Shown in pieces: positions 34,284-43,539 of a stretch of DNA of 64,000 nucleotides. The stretch's first letter is position 1. Each line of letters begins with the position of its first letter. This stretch comes from Bradyrhizobium sp. JYMT SZCCT0180 (GTDB lineage: Bacteria > Pseudomonadota > Alphaproteobacteria > Rhizobiales > Xanthobacteraceae): NCBI RefSeq assembly GCF_018130165.1, contig NZ_JAFCLZ010000020.1, positions 1 to 64,000 of the forward strand, given 5' to 3'. Under the pieces are notes generated by a model. That model saw nothing but the letters and a program-made list of their open reading frames with translations, ran no database searches and had not been told where the DNA came from. The position numbers and the translations under genes were made by a program.

Positions 34284-37200
34284 ATGGCGAACAATCCCAA
34301 GAAGGTCAAAGATCCCACCGAAGTCGCGCTTTCCGCCATTCAGGAAGCGCTGAACATCAGTGACACCACTGTCGATCCCAATCGCAATTCGATCGGCAAC
34401 AACGACCTTTCGCCATCAAGCATTTCGTCCACGCCCCCAGCCTATTCCGAAACCCCGTTCGATACGCGCGTTGATGCGCGTTCTGGCGGTGACCGCCAGG
34501 TCTTCGATCCGATCGAAGAGCCGCGCGCCCCGCGTCGCGCCGCCAATGATGACCGCGAAACCATCGGACAAATTCTCCAGGCAATCCAGAAGGGCCGCCC
34601 CGCCCGCGGCGTCTATACGCTCGCCACCGTGTTCGCCGGCGTCTGGATCGTCGGCTGCGCGCTGCTGACCGCCGCGTTCCTGCCTTCGCTGCAGGCCGCA
34701 ATGGGACAGAGCGGCGGCGTGCTGGTGCTGGGTGGCCTCGCCGCGCTGTTCTTTGCGCCGGTTCTGCTGTTTTATTTCCTCGCGAGCCTTGCCTGGCGCG
34801 GCCAGGAAATGCGGATGATCGCGCAATCGATGGCGCAGGTCGCGATCCGCTTCTCAGAGCCCGAAGGTGCCGCCTCCGACTCGATGGTGACGGTCGGCCA
34901 GGCGATCCGCCGCGAAGTAGCTGCCATGGGCGACGGCGTCGAACGCGCGATCGCGCGCGCCGGCGAACTGGAGACGCTGGTGGCCAACGAGGTCGCGGCG
35001 CTGGAGCGTGCCTATTCCGACAACGAAGTGCGCATCCGCGCGCTGCTGCAGGACATCGCGCATCAGCGCGACAATCTGGTCGGCCAGGCCGAGCAGGTTC
35101 GCAGCGCCATTTCCGGCGTGCAGATCGACCTGCGCCACGACATCGCGCTGATCTCGGACGCGATCGCATCGCGCGTCGACGAAGTCGCCAAAAGCATCAC
35201 CGGCGCGCTGGAAGAGCGCGGCGCCCACATCACCACCGCCTTGAGCCACGCCGGCGACAACATGATCCTCGCGCTCGGCGAGCGCGGCGGCGACCTGCTC
35301 GACCGCCTCGAGGAAGCCAGCGCCGAGACCACGCGCGCCGTGCTCGACGCCTCGGAACGGCTGACCACCAGCCTCAACTTCAAGACCGGCCACGTCCATG
35401 ACGAGTTCGTCGATCTGGCCGATCGCGTCCACGAGATGCTGAACGAGCGCATCGACCGCATCACCGGCGAGTTCGAGCAGCGTTCCTCGACCATCGTCGA
35501 CGGCATTTCCGACCGCACCGAACAGGTCCACGACTCCCTGAAGAATTCCAGCGACTCGCTCTTGCTCGAACTCGAGCTGCGCAGCGGCGATCTCGTCAGC
35601 AAGATCGACGAGGCCGGCAACCGCCTGGCAACCCGCATCATGACCTCCGGCGACAAGGCCAGCGACGCGCTCGACGTGACCGTGAACTCGCTGGTCGCCA
35701 AGGTCGTCAGCCAGACCGAGACCGCGCATGACAGCCTCTCGCTGCAGATGAGCGCGTTCGACGAACTGGTGAAGAACGAGGGCAGCGAACTGGTCGAGAA
35801 ATTCGCCCGCGACTCCGGCACGCTCGGCGCCCTGATCACCCGTCACATCTCCGAATTCGACCGCACCGTCAAAACCTTCGGCGGCGAGATCGTCGACCGC
35901 ATGGGCCAGCGGACGCAGGACATCGCCGAGAGCCTGAAGAACTATGTCGACACCTTCGACACCCGCCTGGTCTCCAACAGCGGCGAGATCACCGCCTCGC
36001 TCGATCAGCGCCTGCTGCAGTTCGAAACCACGCTGAGCACGCGCGTCAACCATCTCGACAACTCGCTCGACACCAAGATCAGGTCGTTCGACGAGACCGT
36101 CGACGGCCGCCTGAAAGCGCTGGAGCAGACCTTCGACACCCGCGCCAGGTCCGTCACGGAGACGATCGATGATCGCCTCGGCACACTGGCAAGTTCGCTG
36201 ACCGACGGTGCCGCGCAGGCGATCCACTCGATCGACTCGCGTCTCACCGAACTCACCTCGTCGCTGACCGGAGGCACCACGCAGGCCATTCAGTCGATCG
36301 ACTCGCGCCTCACCAACCTGACGACGTCGCTGACAACGGGCGCTGCGCAAGCCGTCGAAGCCATCGACCTGCGCCTCACCAACGTGACCACGTCGCTGAC
36401 AACAGGCGCCGCGCAAGCTGTCGAAGCCATCGATCAGCGCCTCTCCACCGTGACCACGTCGCTGACAACGGGCGCCGCGCAAGCCGTCGAAGCCATCGAC
36501 CTGCGCCTCGCCACCGTGACCACGTCGCTGGCCGTCGGCACCGCGCAGGCGGTCGAAGCCGTCGACCAACGCCTCACCAACGTGACCCAGACCATCGATG
36601 GCCGCAGCGCGCACCTGACCGACACCATCGCGGCGCGGTTCCTGGACATCCACCAGGGCGTCGAAACCCGGGTCGGCGCCATCGCCACCGACATCGACAT
36701 GCGCGTCGCCCAGTTCGAAGATTTGCTCGGCTCGCGCGTCGAAGCCGTGGCAGGCCGTATCGAAAGCAGCGGCCGCCAGGCCAGCGACGATCTCATGGCG
36801 CGCGCCGAACTGTTGTCCTCGGGCATCAGGTCGCATGTCGAGGACGCCGAGCGCTCGCTCACCAACCTCGTGGTCAACACCTCTGAGACCATCCAGACCG
36901 GCGCGCGCACCGCGCAGCAGGCGCTGCTCACGGTTTCGTCCGATGTCGGCGCCCAGCTGAGGCTGACATCGGCCGAGGTCGAAAGCTCCCTCACCGCCGT
37001 CGGCACCGGGGCCGCGAACTCGATCCTCTCCAGCGCCCGCGAGGCCCAGACCTCGCTGGTCTCGGCTTCCAGCGAAGCGGCGTCCCAGATCAAATTGCTG
37101 GCCGAAGACGTCGAGCGCACGCTCTCGGCCGCCGGCAACGCCACCGCTGCGTCGGTGCTTTCCGGCGCCCGCGAAGCCCAGACCACGCTGGTTACGGCGT

Positions 37201-40200
37201 CTGCGGACGCGGCAAGCCAGGTCAAGTCGCTCGCCGCCGACGTCGAACGTGCCCTGTCGGCCGCCGGAAGCGCCACTGCCGAAGCCGTCACGACCGGCGC
37301 CCGCGAAGCCCAGAGCACCTTGATCGCCGCCTCCACGGAGGCCACCAATCAGGTCAAGTCGCTGGCCGCCGACGTGGAGCGCTCGCTGTCGATCGCCGGC
37401 ACCGCCACCGCCGAATCGATTACCGCCGGCGCCCGCGAGGCGCAGAGCACGCTGGTCAACGCGTCCACGGATGCGGCGAACCAGGTCAAGTCGCTCGCCG
37501 CCGACGTCCAGCGCTCGCTGTCGATCGCCGGCACCGCCACCGCCGAATCGATTACCGCCGGTGCCCGCGACGCCCAGAACACCCTCATCAACGCGTCCGC
37601 GGATGCAGCCAGCCATGTCAAGTCGCTCGCTGCCGACGTCGAACGCTCGCTGTCGGCCGCCGGTACCGCCACGGCCGAGGCCATCACGTCAGGTGCACGC
37701 GAAGCCCAGAACACCCTCGTCACCGTTTCCGCGGATACAACCAGCCAGGTCAAGTCCCTCACGGCCGATGTCGAGCGTTCGCTGTCTGCCGCCGGCACTG
37801 CCACGGCCGAGTCCATCACATCGGGTGCACGCGAAGCCCAGAACGCCCTCCTCACCGCATCGACGGATGTCGCGACCAAGGTCGCGTCGCTGGCAGCCGA
37901 CATGCAACGTTCGCTCTCGATGGCAGGCAATGCCACCGCCGAGTCGATCACATCAGGCGCCCGTGAAGCGCAGAGCGCGCTCACGACCGCGTCGACGGAA
38001 GCCGCCGACCACGTCAAGTCGCTGGCCATCGATGTCGAACGCACGCTGAGCGCGGTCGGGGCCGGCACCGCCGCCGCGATCCTCGGCACCGCGCGCGAAG
38101 CGCAGAGCTCGTTCGCCGCGACCTCGGCCGACGCCGCAAGCCAGATCAAGGCGATCGCCAGCGACATCGAGCGTTCGCTCGCTGCGGTCACCGCCACCAC
38201 CACCGACAACATCCAGACCACGGCGCAGACCGCGCAGAACGCGATCCAGGCCAGCGCGCAGAACGCACAGAGTGCGCTCGTCGCCGCGTCGAACGAAGTC
38301 AGCTCCAAGGTCAAGACGACCTCGGCCGACATCGAGCGCTCGGTGCTGTCGGCCAGCAGCAATTTCGGCTCGACGATGACCGGCAAGACCGACGAAATCG
38401 TCACCTACGTTCAGCAGCAGACCGATCGTCTGGCGCAGATCGTGGACAGCCGCCGTGGTTCGCTGGTCGAGGCGCTCAGCGCCAAGACCACCCAGCTCAC
38501 GACCGAGCTCGACCGCGTCACCGCCGACTCGCTGAAGTCGATCGAGACCAGGGGCCAGGCGTTCTCGCAATCGATGGCGACCCATGGCTCGGAAGTCGCC
38601 CGCACGATCACCACCGCGGGCGATATGGCAACCGGCGCGGTGGCCAAGTCGCTGAAGGATCTCGAACAGTCGTCGCGTTCGGCCATTGACCAGTCGCGTC
38701 AGGTTTCGATCGCGGCCGTCACCGAAATGCAGGAGACCAGCAAGATCCTGCGCACCGACACCGTCGCGCTGTTCGAGCGGTTGCGTGAGGGCAACATCCT
38801 GCTGCAGGAAGTGCTGACCGGCGCTCACGACAACCTCAACTCGCTGGAGCGCGCCTTGGTAACCCGCGTGGCCGACTTCGTGTCCGCCATGAACGACGTC
38901 ACCTCGCGCAACGGCGTTGCGACCCAGACCCTGGAAGACCAGCTCACCACCTTCAACGCCAAGACCTCGAAGGCGCTGGAGGATCTCGGCTCGCTGTCGA
39001 GCGAGTTCGAAACCCACGGCAAGGCGCTGGTCGATGCCGCCACGGCGGTCGAACAGGCCAACCGCACCACCACGACGTCTGTCGCCGAACGCAAATCGCA
39101 ACTTGAATCGCTGGTGACCACCATCGATCTGCGCACCACCGACCTCGATCAGCGGCTGTCGCGCTTCACCGGCTTGCTGGATGAATCGCTTGCCGCCGCC
39201 GAGGAACGCGCCCGCGACATCGCCCGCGTGGTGGCGGAAACCGCCGGCGCCGGTTCTGCCGCGATCAGCCGTCAGTTCGAAGCGGTTCGTGTCGCAGCCG
39301 AAAACGAGCGGCACCAGACCATCGACGCCATGAACGAACTGTACCAGCAGAGCAACGCCGAAACGGACGCGATGTTCAAGCAGTCGACCGAGAAGTTCGG
39401 CGCCATGGTGGTGGCCATGAAGCAGATGGCCTCCGAGATGCATCATGAGCTCGAGGCGACCCGCAACGAACTGCGCCGTGGCGTGCTCGAAATGCCGCAG
39501 GAAGCCGCCGACAACACCGCGCAGATGCGCAAGGTGATCGTCGACCAGATCGAGGCGCTGGCCGAACTCAACCGGATCGTCGCCCATCACGGCCGCGGCC
39601 TCGACGTCATGACGACGAGCCGCGCCAGCGTGCAACGCCAGGAAGAACCCGTGATGGCAGCAGCCGCTGGCGGCGCCCGCAATGACGTGCGCGTGCGCGA
39701 CACCGGCAGCGCGTCGAACCTGCCGCCGCCGGATCTCGGCATGCCGGCGACGCGCCGCACCGAGGCCCCGCCGGTCAGCCCGGCGAGCAACCAGGATGGC
39801 GGCCGCGACGGATGGCTGTCCGACCTGCTCAGCCGCACCGACGCCGGTGGTCCGAGCGGACGCGAGGCTCCCCGCCCGCGCGCGCCGCAGGCCCCTGCCA
39901 ATCCGCTGGAATCGCTGTCGCTCGACATCGGCCGGCTGATGGATCGCAATCTCGCGGCCGAGATGTGGGATCGCTATCAGCGCGGCGAGAGCAAGGCCTT
40001 CACCAAGCGGCTCTACACGCCAGCCGGCCAGAAGGCGTTCGATGAGGTCGCCCGCAAATACCGCGCCGACCGTGCCTTCAAGCAGACGGTCGATCGCTAC
40101 ATCGCCGAGTTCGAACGCCTGCTCGACGAGGTTGCCCGCGAGGATCGCGGTCCGCAGGCGCTGCGCGGCCATCTGACCTCGGAGACCGGCCTCGTCTACA

Positions 40201-40235
40201 CCCTGCTCGCGCATGCGGCGGGACGGCTGGGGTAA
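34284..40235 (+). CDS. Giant polar coiled-coil membrane protein, GPR/RgsE-like
   Basis: This 1983-residue protein resembles the Rhizobiales polar-growth proteins GPR (Agrobacterium) and RgsE (Sinorhizobium), which form a ring at the growing pole and carry apolipoprotein-A1/A4/E-like repeats. Residues 1-100 are disordered and cytoplasmic. Two membrane helices lie at about 110-134 and 145-170. Residues 200-1850 are almost continuous coiled coil rich in Ala, Ser, Thr and Glu. These include six 22-residue repeats (632-763) and nine 44-residue repeats (904-1299). Both periods are multiples of 11. A compact C-terminal domain (about 1885-1983) contains MWDRYQRGESKAFTKRLYTP and DRYIAEFERLLDEV. CtrA-like sites lie upstream and a strong terminator follows, so the gene is monocistronic. 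Confidence 0.85.
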   Translation: MANNPKKVKDPTEVALSAIQEALNISDTTVDPNRNSIGNNDLSPSSISSTPPAYSETPFDTRVDARSGGDRQVFDPIEEPRAPRRAANDDRETIGQILQAIQKGRPARGVYTLATVFAGVWIVGCALLTAAFLPSLQAAMGQSGGVLVLGGLAALFFAPVLLFYFLASLAWRGQEMRMIAQSMAQVAIRFSEPEGAASDSMVTVGQAIRREVAAMGDGVERAIARAGELETLVANEVAALERAYSDNEVRIRALLQDIAHQRDNLVGQAEQVRSAISGVQIDLRHDIALISDAIASRVDEVAKSITGALEERGAHITTALSHAGDNMILALGERGGDLLDRLEEASAETTRAVLDASERLTTSLNFKTGHVHDEFVDLADRVHEMLNERIDRITGEFEQRSSTIVDGISDRTEQVHDSLKNSSDSLLLELELRSGDLVSKIDEAGNRLATRIMTSGDKASDALDVTVNSLVAKVVSQTETAHDSLSLQMSAFDELVKNEGSELVEKFARDSGTLGALITRHISEFDRTVKTFGGEIVDRMGQRTQDIAESLKNYVDTFDTRLVSNSGEITASLDQRLLQFETTLSTRVNHLDNSLDTKIRSFDETVDGRLKALEQTFDTRARSVTETIDDRLGTLASSLTDGAAQAIHSIDSRLTELTSSLTGGTTQAIQSIDSRLTNLTTSLTTGAAQAVEAIDLRLTNVTTSLTTGAAQAVEAIDQRLSTVTTSLTTGAAQAVEAIDLRLATVTTSLAVGTAQAVEAVDQRLTNVTQTIDGRSAHLTDTIAARFLDIHQGVETRVGAIATDIDMRVAQFEDLLGSRVEAVAGRIESSGRQASDDLMARAELLSSGIRSHVEDAERSLTNLVVNTSETIQTGARTAQQALLTVSSDVGAQLRLTSAEVESSLTAVGTGAANSILSSAREAQTSLVSASSEAASQIKLLAEDVERTLSAAGNATAASVLSGAREAQTTLVTASADAASQVKSLAADVERALSAAGSATAEAVTTGAREAQSTLIAASTEATNQVKSLAADVERSLSIAGTATAESITAGAREAQSTLVNASTDAANQVKSLAADVQRSLSIAGTATAESITAGARDAQNTLINASADAASHVKSLAADVERSLSAAGTATAEAITSGAREAQNTLVTVSADTTSQVKSLTADVERSLSAAGTATAESITSGAREAQNALLTASTDVATKVASLAADMQRSLSMAGNATAESITSGAREAQSALTTASTEAADHVKSLAIDVERTLSAVGAGTAAAILGTAREAQSSFAATSADAASQIKAIASDIERSLAAVTATTTDNIQTTAQTAQNAIQASAQNAQSALVAASNEVSSKVKTTSADIERSVLSASSNFGSTMTGKTDEIVTYVQQQTDRLAQIVDSRRGSLVEALSAKTTQLTTELDRVTADSLKSIETRGQAFSQSMATHGSEVARTITTAGDMATGAVAKSLKDLEQSSRSAIDQSRQVSIAAVTEMQETSKILRTDTVALFERLREGNILLQEVLTGAHDNLNSLERALVTRVADFVSAMNDVTSRNGVATQTLEDQLTTFNAKTSKALEDLGSLSSEFETHGKALVDAATAVEQANRTTTTSVAERKSQLESLVTTIDLRTTDLDQRLSRFTGLLDESLAAAEERARDIARVVAETAGAGSAAISRQFEAVRVAAENERHQTIDAMNELYQQSNAETDAMFKQSTEKFGAMVVAMKQMASEMHHELEATRNELRRGVLEMPQEAADNTAQMRKVIVDQIEALAELNRIVAHHGRGLDVMTTSRASVQRQEEPVMAAAAGGARNDVRVRDTGSASNLPPPDLGMPATRRTEAPPVSPASNQDGGRDGWLSDLLSRTDAGGPSGREAPRPRAPQAPANPLESLSLDIGRLMDRNLAAEMWDRYQRGESKAFTKRLYTPAGQKAFDEVARKYRADRAFKQTVDRYIAEFERLLDEVAREDRGPQALRGHLTSETGLVYTLLAHAAGRLG
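36177..36572 (+). repeat. Six tandem 66-bp units (22 residues) in the polar protein gene
   Basis: Six in-frame units of exactly 66 bases encode variants of LTNVTTSLTTGAAQAVEAIDQR. Unit length is constant. The third to fifth are nearly identical at protein level. The 22-residue period is that of apolipoprotein A1/A4/E amphipathic helices. Confidence 0.95.
36993..38180 (+). repeat. Nine tandem 132-bp units (44 residues) in the polar protein gene
   Basis: Nine in-frame units of exactly 132 bases encode variants of a 44-residue repeat whose core is GAREAQSTL, then VKSLAADVERSL. Units 4 and 5, which start at 37389 and 37521, are identical over their first 41 bases, a sign of recent duplication. 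A longer, degenerate tenth unit follows. Confidence 0.95.
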
Positions 40236-40260
40236 CGGTTCGGCCCAAGCATACGGGATA

Positions 40261-40297
40261 AAAAAACGGAGGCCTCGCGGCCTCCGTTTTGTTTTGA
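40261..40297 (+). terminator. Terminator after the polar coiled-coil gene
   Basis: AAAACGGAGGCC, loop TCGC and GGCCTCCGTTTT form a perfect 12-bp stem flanked by A- and T-runs. It lies 25 bases after the stop codon and could work in both directions. Confidence 0.92.
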
Positions 40298-40326
40298 GCG
40301 GAGATAAGCTGATGGCCCTCTCCGCT

Positions 40327-40437
40327 CGTCATTGCCTGCGACAAACGCGAAGCGTTTGCGCAAGGGAGCGAAGCGACGAAGCAATCCACTATCCGGTCTG
40401 CCGCGAGATGGATTGCTTCGCTTCGCTCGCAATGACG
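40327..40437. repeat. Dispersed inverted repeat (CGTCATTGC ... GCAATGACG type)
   Basis: The arms begin CGTCATTGC and end GCAATGACG, and each carries a variant of AGCGAAGC(GACG)AAGCAATCC next to the centre. This is an intergenic palindromic element that I recall as common in Bradyrhizobium genomes. It lies between the convergent polar-protein and mlaD genes. Confidence 0.85.
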
Positions 40438-40465
40438 ACGCTCACGGCGATATAGCGATCTACAA

Positions 40466-41377
40466 TTACTGCCGCTTCTGCCCACTCGGCGCTGCTGCCG
40501 CGGCGGGCGGCCTTGGCGCGGCCGGTCTGGCCGGCGGCGGTGCTGCCGCGGGCTCGGCCGGCGCGGCGTTGTTGCCGCCGCCGAAGATCACCCGGCTCGG
40601 ATTGCGGTCGAAATTGTTCACGGCACGGCTGATGTCGGCGAGCGTCCGGCGGCCATCGGAAATCAGCGCACCCGTGCGCTTGTCGAGATCGTCAGCCAGT
40701 TCCTTGATCGACTTCACCATCAGGTTCAACTCGCCGCCGTTGGCACCGCCCGCGATGGTGTTGAGGCCGAGCATGAGATTGTCGGCCTTGAGCATCACGC
40801 CGTCGACCTTGAGCATGACGTTGTCGATCTTCTCGGAGTTGCGCGCCAATGCACCCGTGAACGTCTCGAGGTTCCGGAGCGAGTTCTTCACCGACTCCTG
40901 GTTGTCGGCGACGATCCGGTTGACGTTTTGCAACGTGGCGCGGATCGACTCCGTGACGTCCTGCAGCGCGGCCGGATCGGCGGTCAAAACCGGAACGCCG
41001 TCCTCGTCCAGCGGCACGGGAGGCGCCCCCTCCTCGCCGCCCTTGAGCGAGATCGCAGCCACGCCGGTCAGCCCCTGGAATTCGAGGCCGACCAGGGTGT
41101 CCTTGCGGATCGGGGCGTTGTTCTCGACCATCGCCAATGCGACGACGCGACGCGGGTTGTCCAGCTTCACGCGGACAACTTCTCCTACCCGGATACCGTT
41201 AAAATTGACGCTGCCGCCATTGCGCAGGCCGGTCGCCGGGCCTTCGAAAATCACCCGCAGCGGACTGCGCGCCTTGGTGGTGTGCAGACTCTGGAACCAG
41301 AGTACGAATCCGAACGCCGCCGCGATCACCGCCAGGGTGAAGGCACCGATCAGGACGTAGTTCGCCCGCGTTTCCAT
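40466..41377 (-). CDS. mlaD: MlaD-family substrate-binding protein (MCE domain)
   Basis: MlaD proteins are anchored in the inner membrane and carry phospholipid across the periplasm for an MlaFE-type ABC transporter. The 303-residue protein has one N-terminal membrane helix (YVLIGAFTLAVIAAAFGFVL) and an MCE domain at about 35-120 (LRVIFEGPATGLRNGGSVNF). A helical region that should form the hydrophobic tunnel follows, and then a Pro/Ala-rich tail of about 40 residues. It follows mlaE and mlaF in the same direction, separated from mlaF by 114 bases that contain a dispersed repeat. Confidence 0.92.
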   Translation of the reverse strand: METRANYVLIGAFTLAVIAAAFGFVLWFQSLHTTKARSPLRVIFEGPATGLRNGGSVNFNGIRVGEVVRVKLDNPRRVVALAMVENNAPIRKDTLVGLEFQGLTGVAAISLKGGEEGAPPVPLDEDGVPVLTADPAALQDVTESIRATLQNVNRIVADNQESVKNSLRNLETFTGALARNSEKIDNVMLKVDGVMLKADNLMLGLNTIAGGANGGELNLMVKSIKELADDLDKRTGALISDGRRTLADISRAVNNFDRNPSRVIFGGGNNAAPAEPAAAPPPARPAAPRPPAAAAAPSGQKRQ

Positions 41378-41440
41378 AACTCGAATTACTCCGGTACTAG
41401 GGCTCGGTTCTGATCAGAACCAGGCGCCCGATTTTATCCT

Positions 41441-41491
41441 TTTGACGCGTTTTCTTCACGCGAAACGGTACCCGCCTCGCTCGAAAACGCT
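41441..41491 (+). repeat. 52-bp dispersed hairpin element, copy A
   Basis: Copy A runs from TTTGACGCGTTTTC to CTCGAAAACGCT. Its ends GCGTTTTC and GAAAACGC are inverted repeats. It lies inside the mla operon, starting next to the mlaF stop codon. Two further copies in this window share the same orientation. Confidence 0.88.
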
Positions 41492-42262
41492 CTAGCCCAT
41501 CACAGCGCGGGCGCGTTTGCCGTGAAAATATTGCTGCAGCCATGGATGCTGCGAGGCCTGCATGTCGGCGATTGATCCTGCTGCAATGATCTTACCGTTC
41601 CCTAAAACGGCGATACGGTCGCAAGCCGTGTAAAGGCTGTCGAGGTCGTGGGTTACCATGAAAACGGTCAGCCCCAAAGTACGCTGCAGGGTGCGGACCA
41701 GCTCGTCGAAATCGCCGGCGCCGATCGGGTCGAGGCCCGAGGTCGGCTCGTCCAGGAACACCAGTTCCGGATCGAGCGCGAGCGCGCGCGCCAGCGCCAC
41801 GCGCTTGATCATGCCGCCGGAAAGCTCGGACGGAAACCTGTCCGCGACTTCGGGCTTCAGGCCCACCATGCCGAGCTTGGCCACCATGACCTCGTCGAGC
41901 AGGCGCTGCGAGAGGTTGAGATATTCGCGCACCGGGAACTGGATGTTTTGCCGCACGGTAAGCGAGGAAAACAGCGCGCCTTGCTGGAACAGCACGCCCC
42001 AACGCCGTTCGACACCGCGCCGCTCCGCCGTATTGGCCTTGTCGAGATCGACGCCGAACACTTCGATGCGGCCGGCGACCTTGGGGACGAGGCCGATGAT
42101 GGTGCGCGTCAGCACGGATTTGCCCGCACCCGACGGACCGACAAAGCCCAGGATCTCGCCGCGCTTCACGTCGAGATTGAGCCCGTCGAGAATCCGCGTC
42201 TTGCCGAACTGCACGGTGATGTCGCGGACCCGGATGATGGCGTCGGAAATCTCGCCCACCAT
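41492..42262 (-). CDS. mlaF: MlaF-family ABC transporter ATP-binding protein
   Basis: This 256-residue ATPase powers the MlaE permease in lipid transport. It has Walker A GPSGAGKS, Q-loop LFQQGALF, signature LSGGMIKRVALARA, Walker B LVFLDEPTSGLD and the H-loop MVTHDL, all intact. The ATG giving MVGEISDAI starts 2 bases after the mlaE stop. A longer open frame upstream only overlaps mlaE in another frame. The stop codon abuts dispersed repeat copy A. Confidence 0.94.
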   Translation of the reverse strand: MVGEISDAIIRVRDITVQFGKTRILDGLNLDVKRGEILGFVGPSGAGKSVLTRTIIGLVPKVAGRIEVFGVDLDKANTAERRGVERRWGVLFQQGALFSSLTVRQNIQFPVREYLNLSQRLLDEVMVAKLGMVGLKPEVADRFPSELSGGMIKRVALARALALDPELVFLDEPTSGLDPIGAGDFDELVRTLQRTLGLTVFMVTHDLDSLYTACDRIAVLGNGKIIAAGSIADMQASQHPWLQQYFHGKRARAVMG

Positions 42263-42264
42263 GG

Positions 42265-43398
42265 TCACATTCCGATCGATGCGAAGAAGATGGCGAACAC
42301 GCCATCCATGACGATGACCAGGAAAATTCCCTTCACCACCGACGACGTGGTGTGTTGTCCGAGCGATTCGGCGCTGCCCTGCACCGCAAGCCCCTCGACA
42401 CAGGCCACGATGCCGATCACCGCGGCCATGACCGGCGCCTTGATGAGCCCGACGATGAAATGATTGATCGAGATCGCGTCGCGCAGCCGCAGCAGGAAGG
42501 CTTCTGGTTCGACGCCGCCATAGAGATACGCCACGAGGCCGCCGCCATAGAGTGCGGCCATCGCGCCGAGGAAAGCCAAAATCGGCAACGCCATTACCAG
42601 CGCCAGCATGCGCGGCAGGATCAGGACCTCGATCGGATCGAAACCCATGGTGCGTAGTGCGTCGATCTCCTCGCGCATTTTCATCGAGCCGAGTTCGGCG
42701 GTGTAGGCTGAGCCCGAACGCCCCGCCACCATGATCGCCACCAGCAGCACGCCGATCTCGCGCAGCACCAGCACGCCGAGCATGTCGACCACGAAAATAT
42801 CGGCCCCGAACTGACGGAAATGGAAAATGCCTTGCTGTGCGATGATGCAACCGATCAGGAACGTGATCAGCACCACGATCGGCACCGCGCGCCAGCACAC
42901 CTGCTCCAGATGATGCACGGTGGAGGTCAGGCGGAAACCGCGGGGACGAATCAGGACATGGCCGGCCGCTGCCAGCACCGCGCCGAGCATCTCGATCAAT
43001 CCGACCAGAGTGCCGCCGATGCCGGCGACGCTGCGGCCGATCTGCTCCAGCATGCCCGTGATCGTCACTGAACGGGTCTGAACGGCAGGTTCGGCTTTGA
43101 CCCGGCGCACCTCGTCGACGAGGCTGGAATAGTTCGCCGACAGGCCGGCGATCTTGGCCTCGATTCCGCCATCGGTCAGGCTGCGGCGCAGCCGTTCGAT
43201 CAGCCAGGCGCCGAACGTATCGAGTTTCGACACCTGCGAGACGTCGATGAAGATGTTGGGGCGGCTGCCACGAAGCTTCTCGGCATCGGCCACCATTTTC
43301 TCGAGCACCGGGGCAAAGCGGGCCGTCCACGAACCGGCAGCGCACAGCGCAAGCCCGTTACCCTGGGCTATCCGCTCCAGTGTCGGGTCTGCGCTCAC
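42265..43398 (-). CDS. mlaE: MlaE-family permease with N-terminal STAS domain
   Basis: MlaE is the membrane permease of a phospholipid ABC transporter. The 377-residue protein has an N-terminal STAS domain (about 1-105: NIFIDVSQVSKLDTFGAWLIERL) joined to the permease (about 115-377) with GRSGSAYTAELGSMKMREEIDALRTMG, the MlaE coupling signature. In E. coli the STAS protein MlaB is separate, so this is a natural MlaB-MlaE fusion, a form seen in other alphaproteobacteria. It heads the mlaE-mlaF-mlaD operon. Confidence 0.93.
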   Translation of the reverse strand: MSADPTLERIAQGNGLALCAAGSWTARFAPVLEKMVADAEKLRGSRPNIFIDVSQVSKLDTFGAWLIERLRRSLTDGGIEAKIAGLSANYSSLVDEVRRVKAEPAVQTRSVTITGMLEQIGRSVAGIGGTLVGLIEMLGAVLAAAGHVLIRPRGFRLTSTVHHLEQVCWRAVPIVVLITFLIGCIIAQQGIFHFRQFGADIFVVDMLGVLVLREIGVLLVAIMVAGRSGSAYTAELGSMKMREEIDALRTMGFDPIEVLILPRMLALVMALPILAFLGAMAALYGGGLVAYLYGGVEPEAFLLRLRDAISINHFIVGLIKAPVMAAVIGIVACVEGLAVQGSAESLGQHTTSSVVKGIFLVIVMDGVFAIFFASIGM

Positions 43399-43539
43399 GA
43401 TGCCCGCCCCCTGGCCCGCCCGCTAATGATGCAAAAGGTATGGTCCGGCACGCCGCATTGCCTTGTAGAATCTGTCCCTAACCAGCCATAGTTGGTTGCG
43501 GCGAGCAAGCGCGCGGTTCAGAAATTGCCAGATTTTAAA

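Noticed and set aside
34854..37616. 920-residue minus-strand frame opposite the polar coiled-coil gene
   Set aside because: Its repeats (Gly/Arg/Val-rich) are only the complement of the 22- and 44-residue repeats on the plus strand.
37953..40214. 753-residue minus-strand frame opposite the polar coiled-coil gene
   Set aside because: Same reason: shadow of the repetitive coding strand, no start signal or domain.
41492..43345. Extension of MlaF to 617 residues
   Set aside because: The upstream 360 codons overlap mlaE in another frame and are Arg-rich; the real MlaF start lies just after the mlaE stop.
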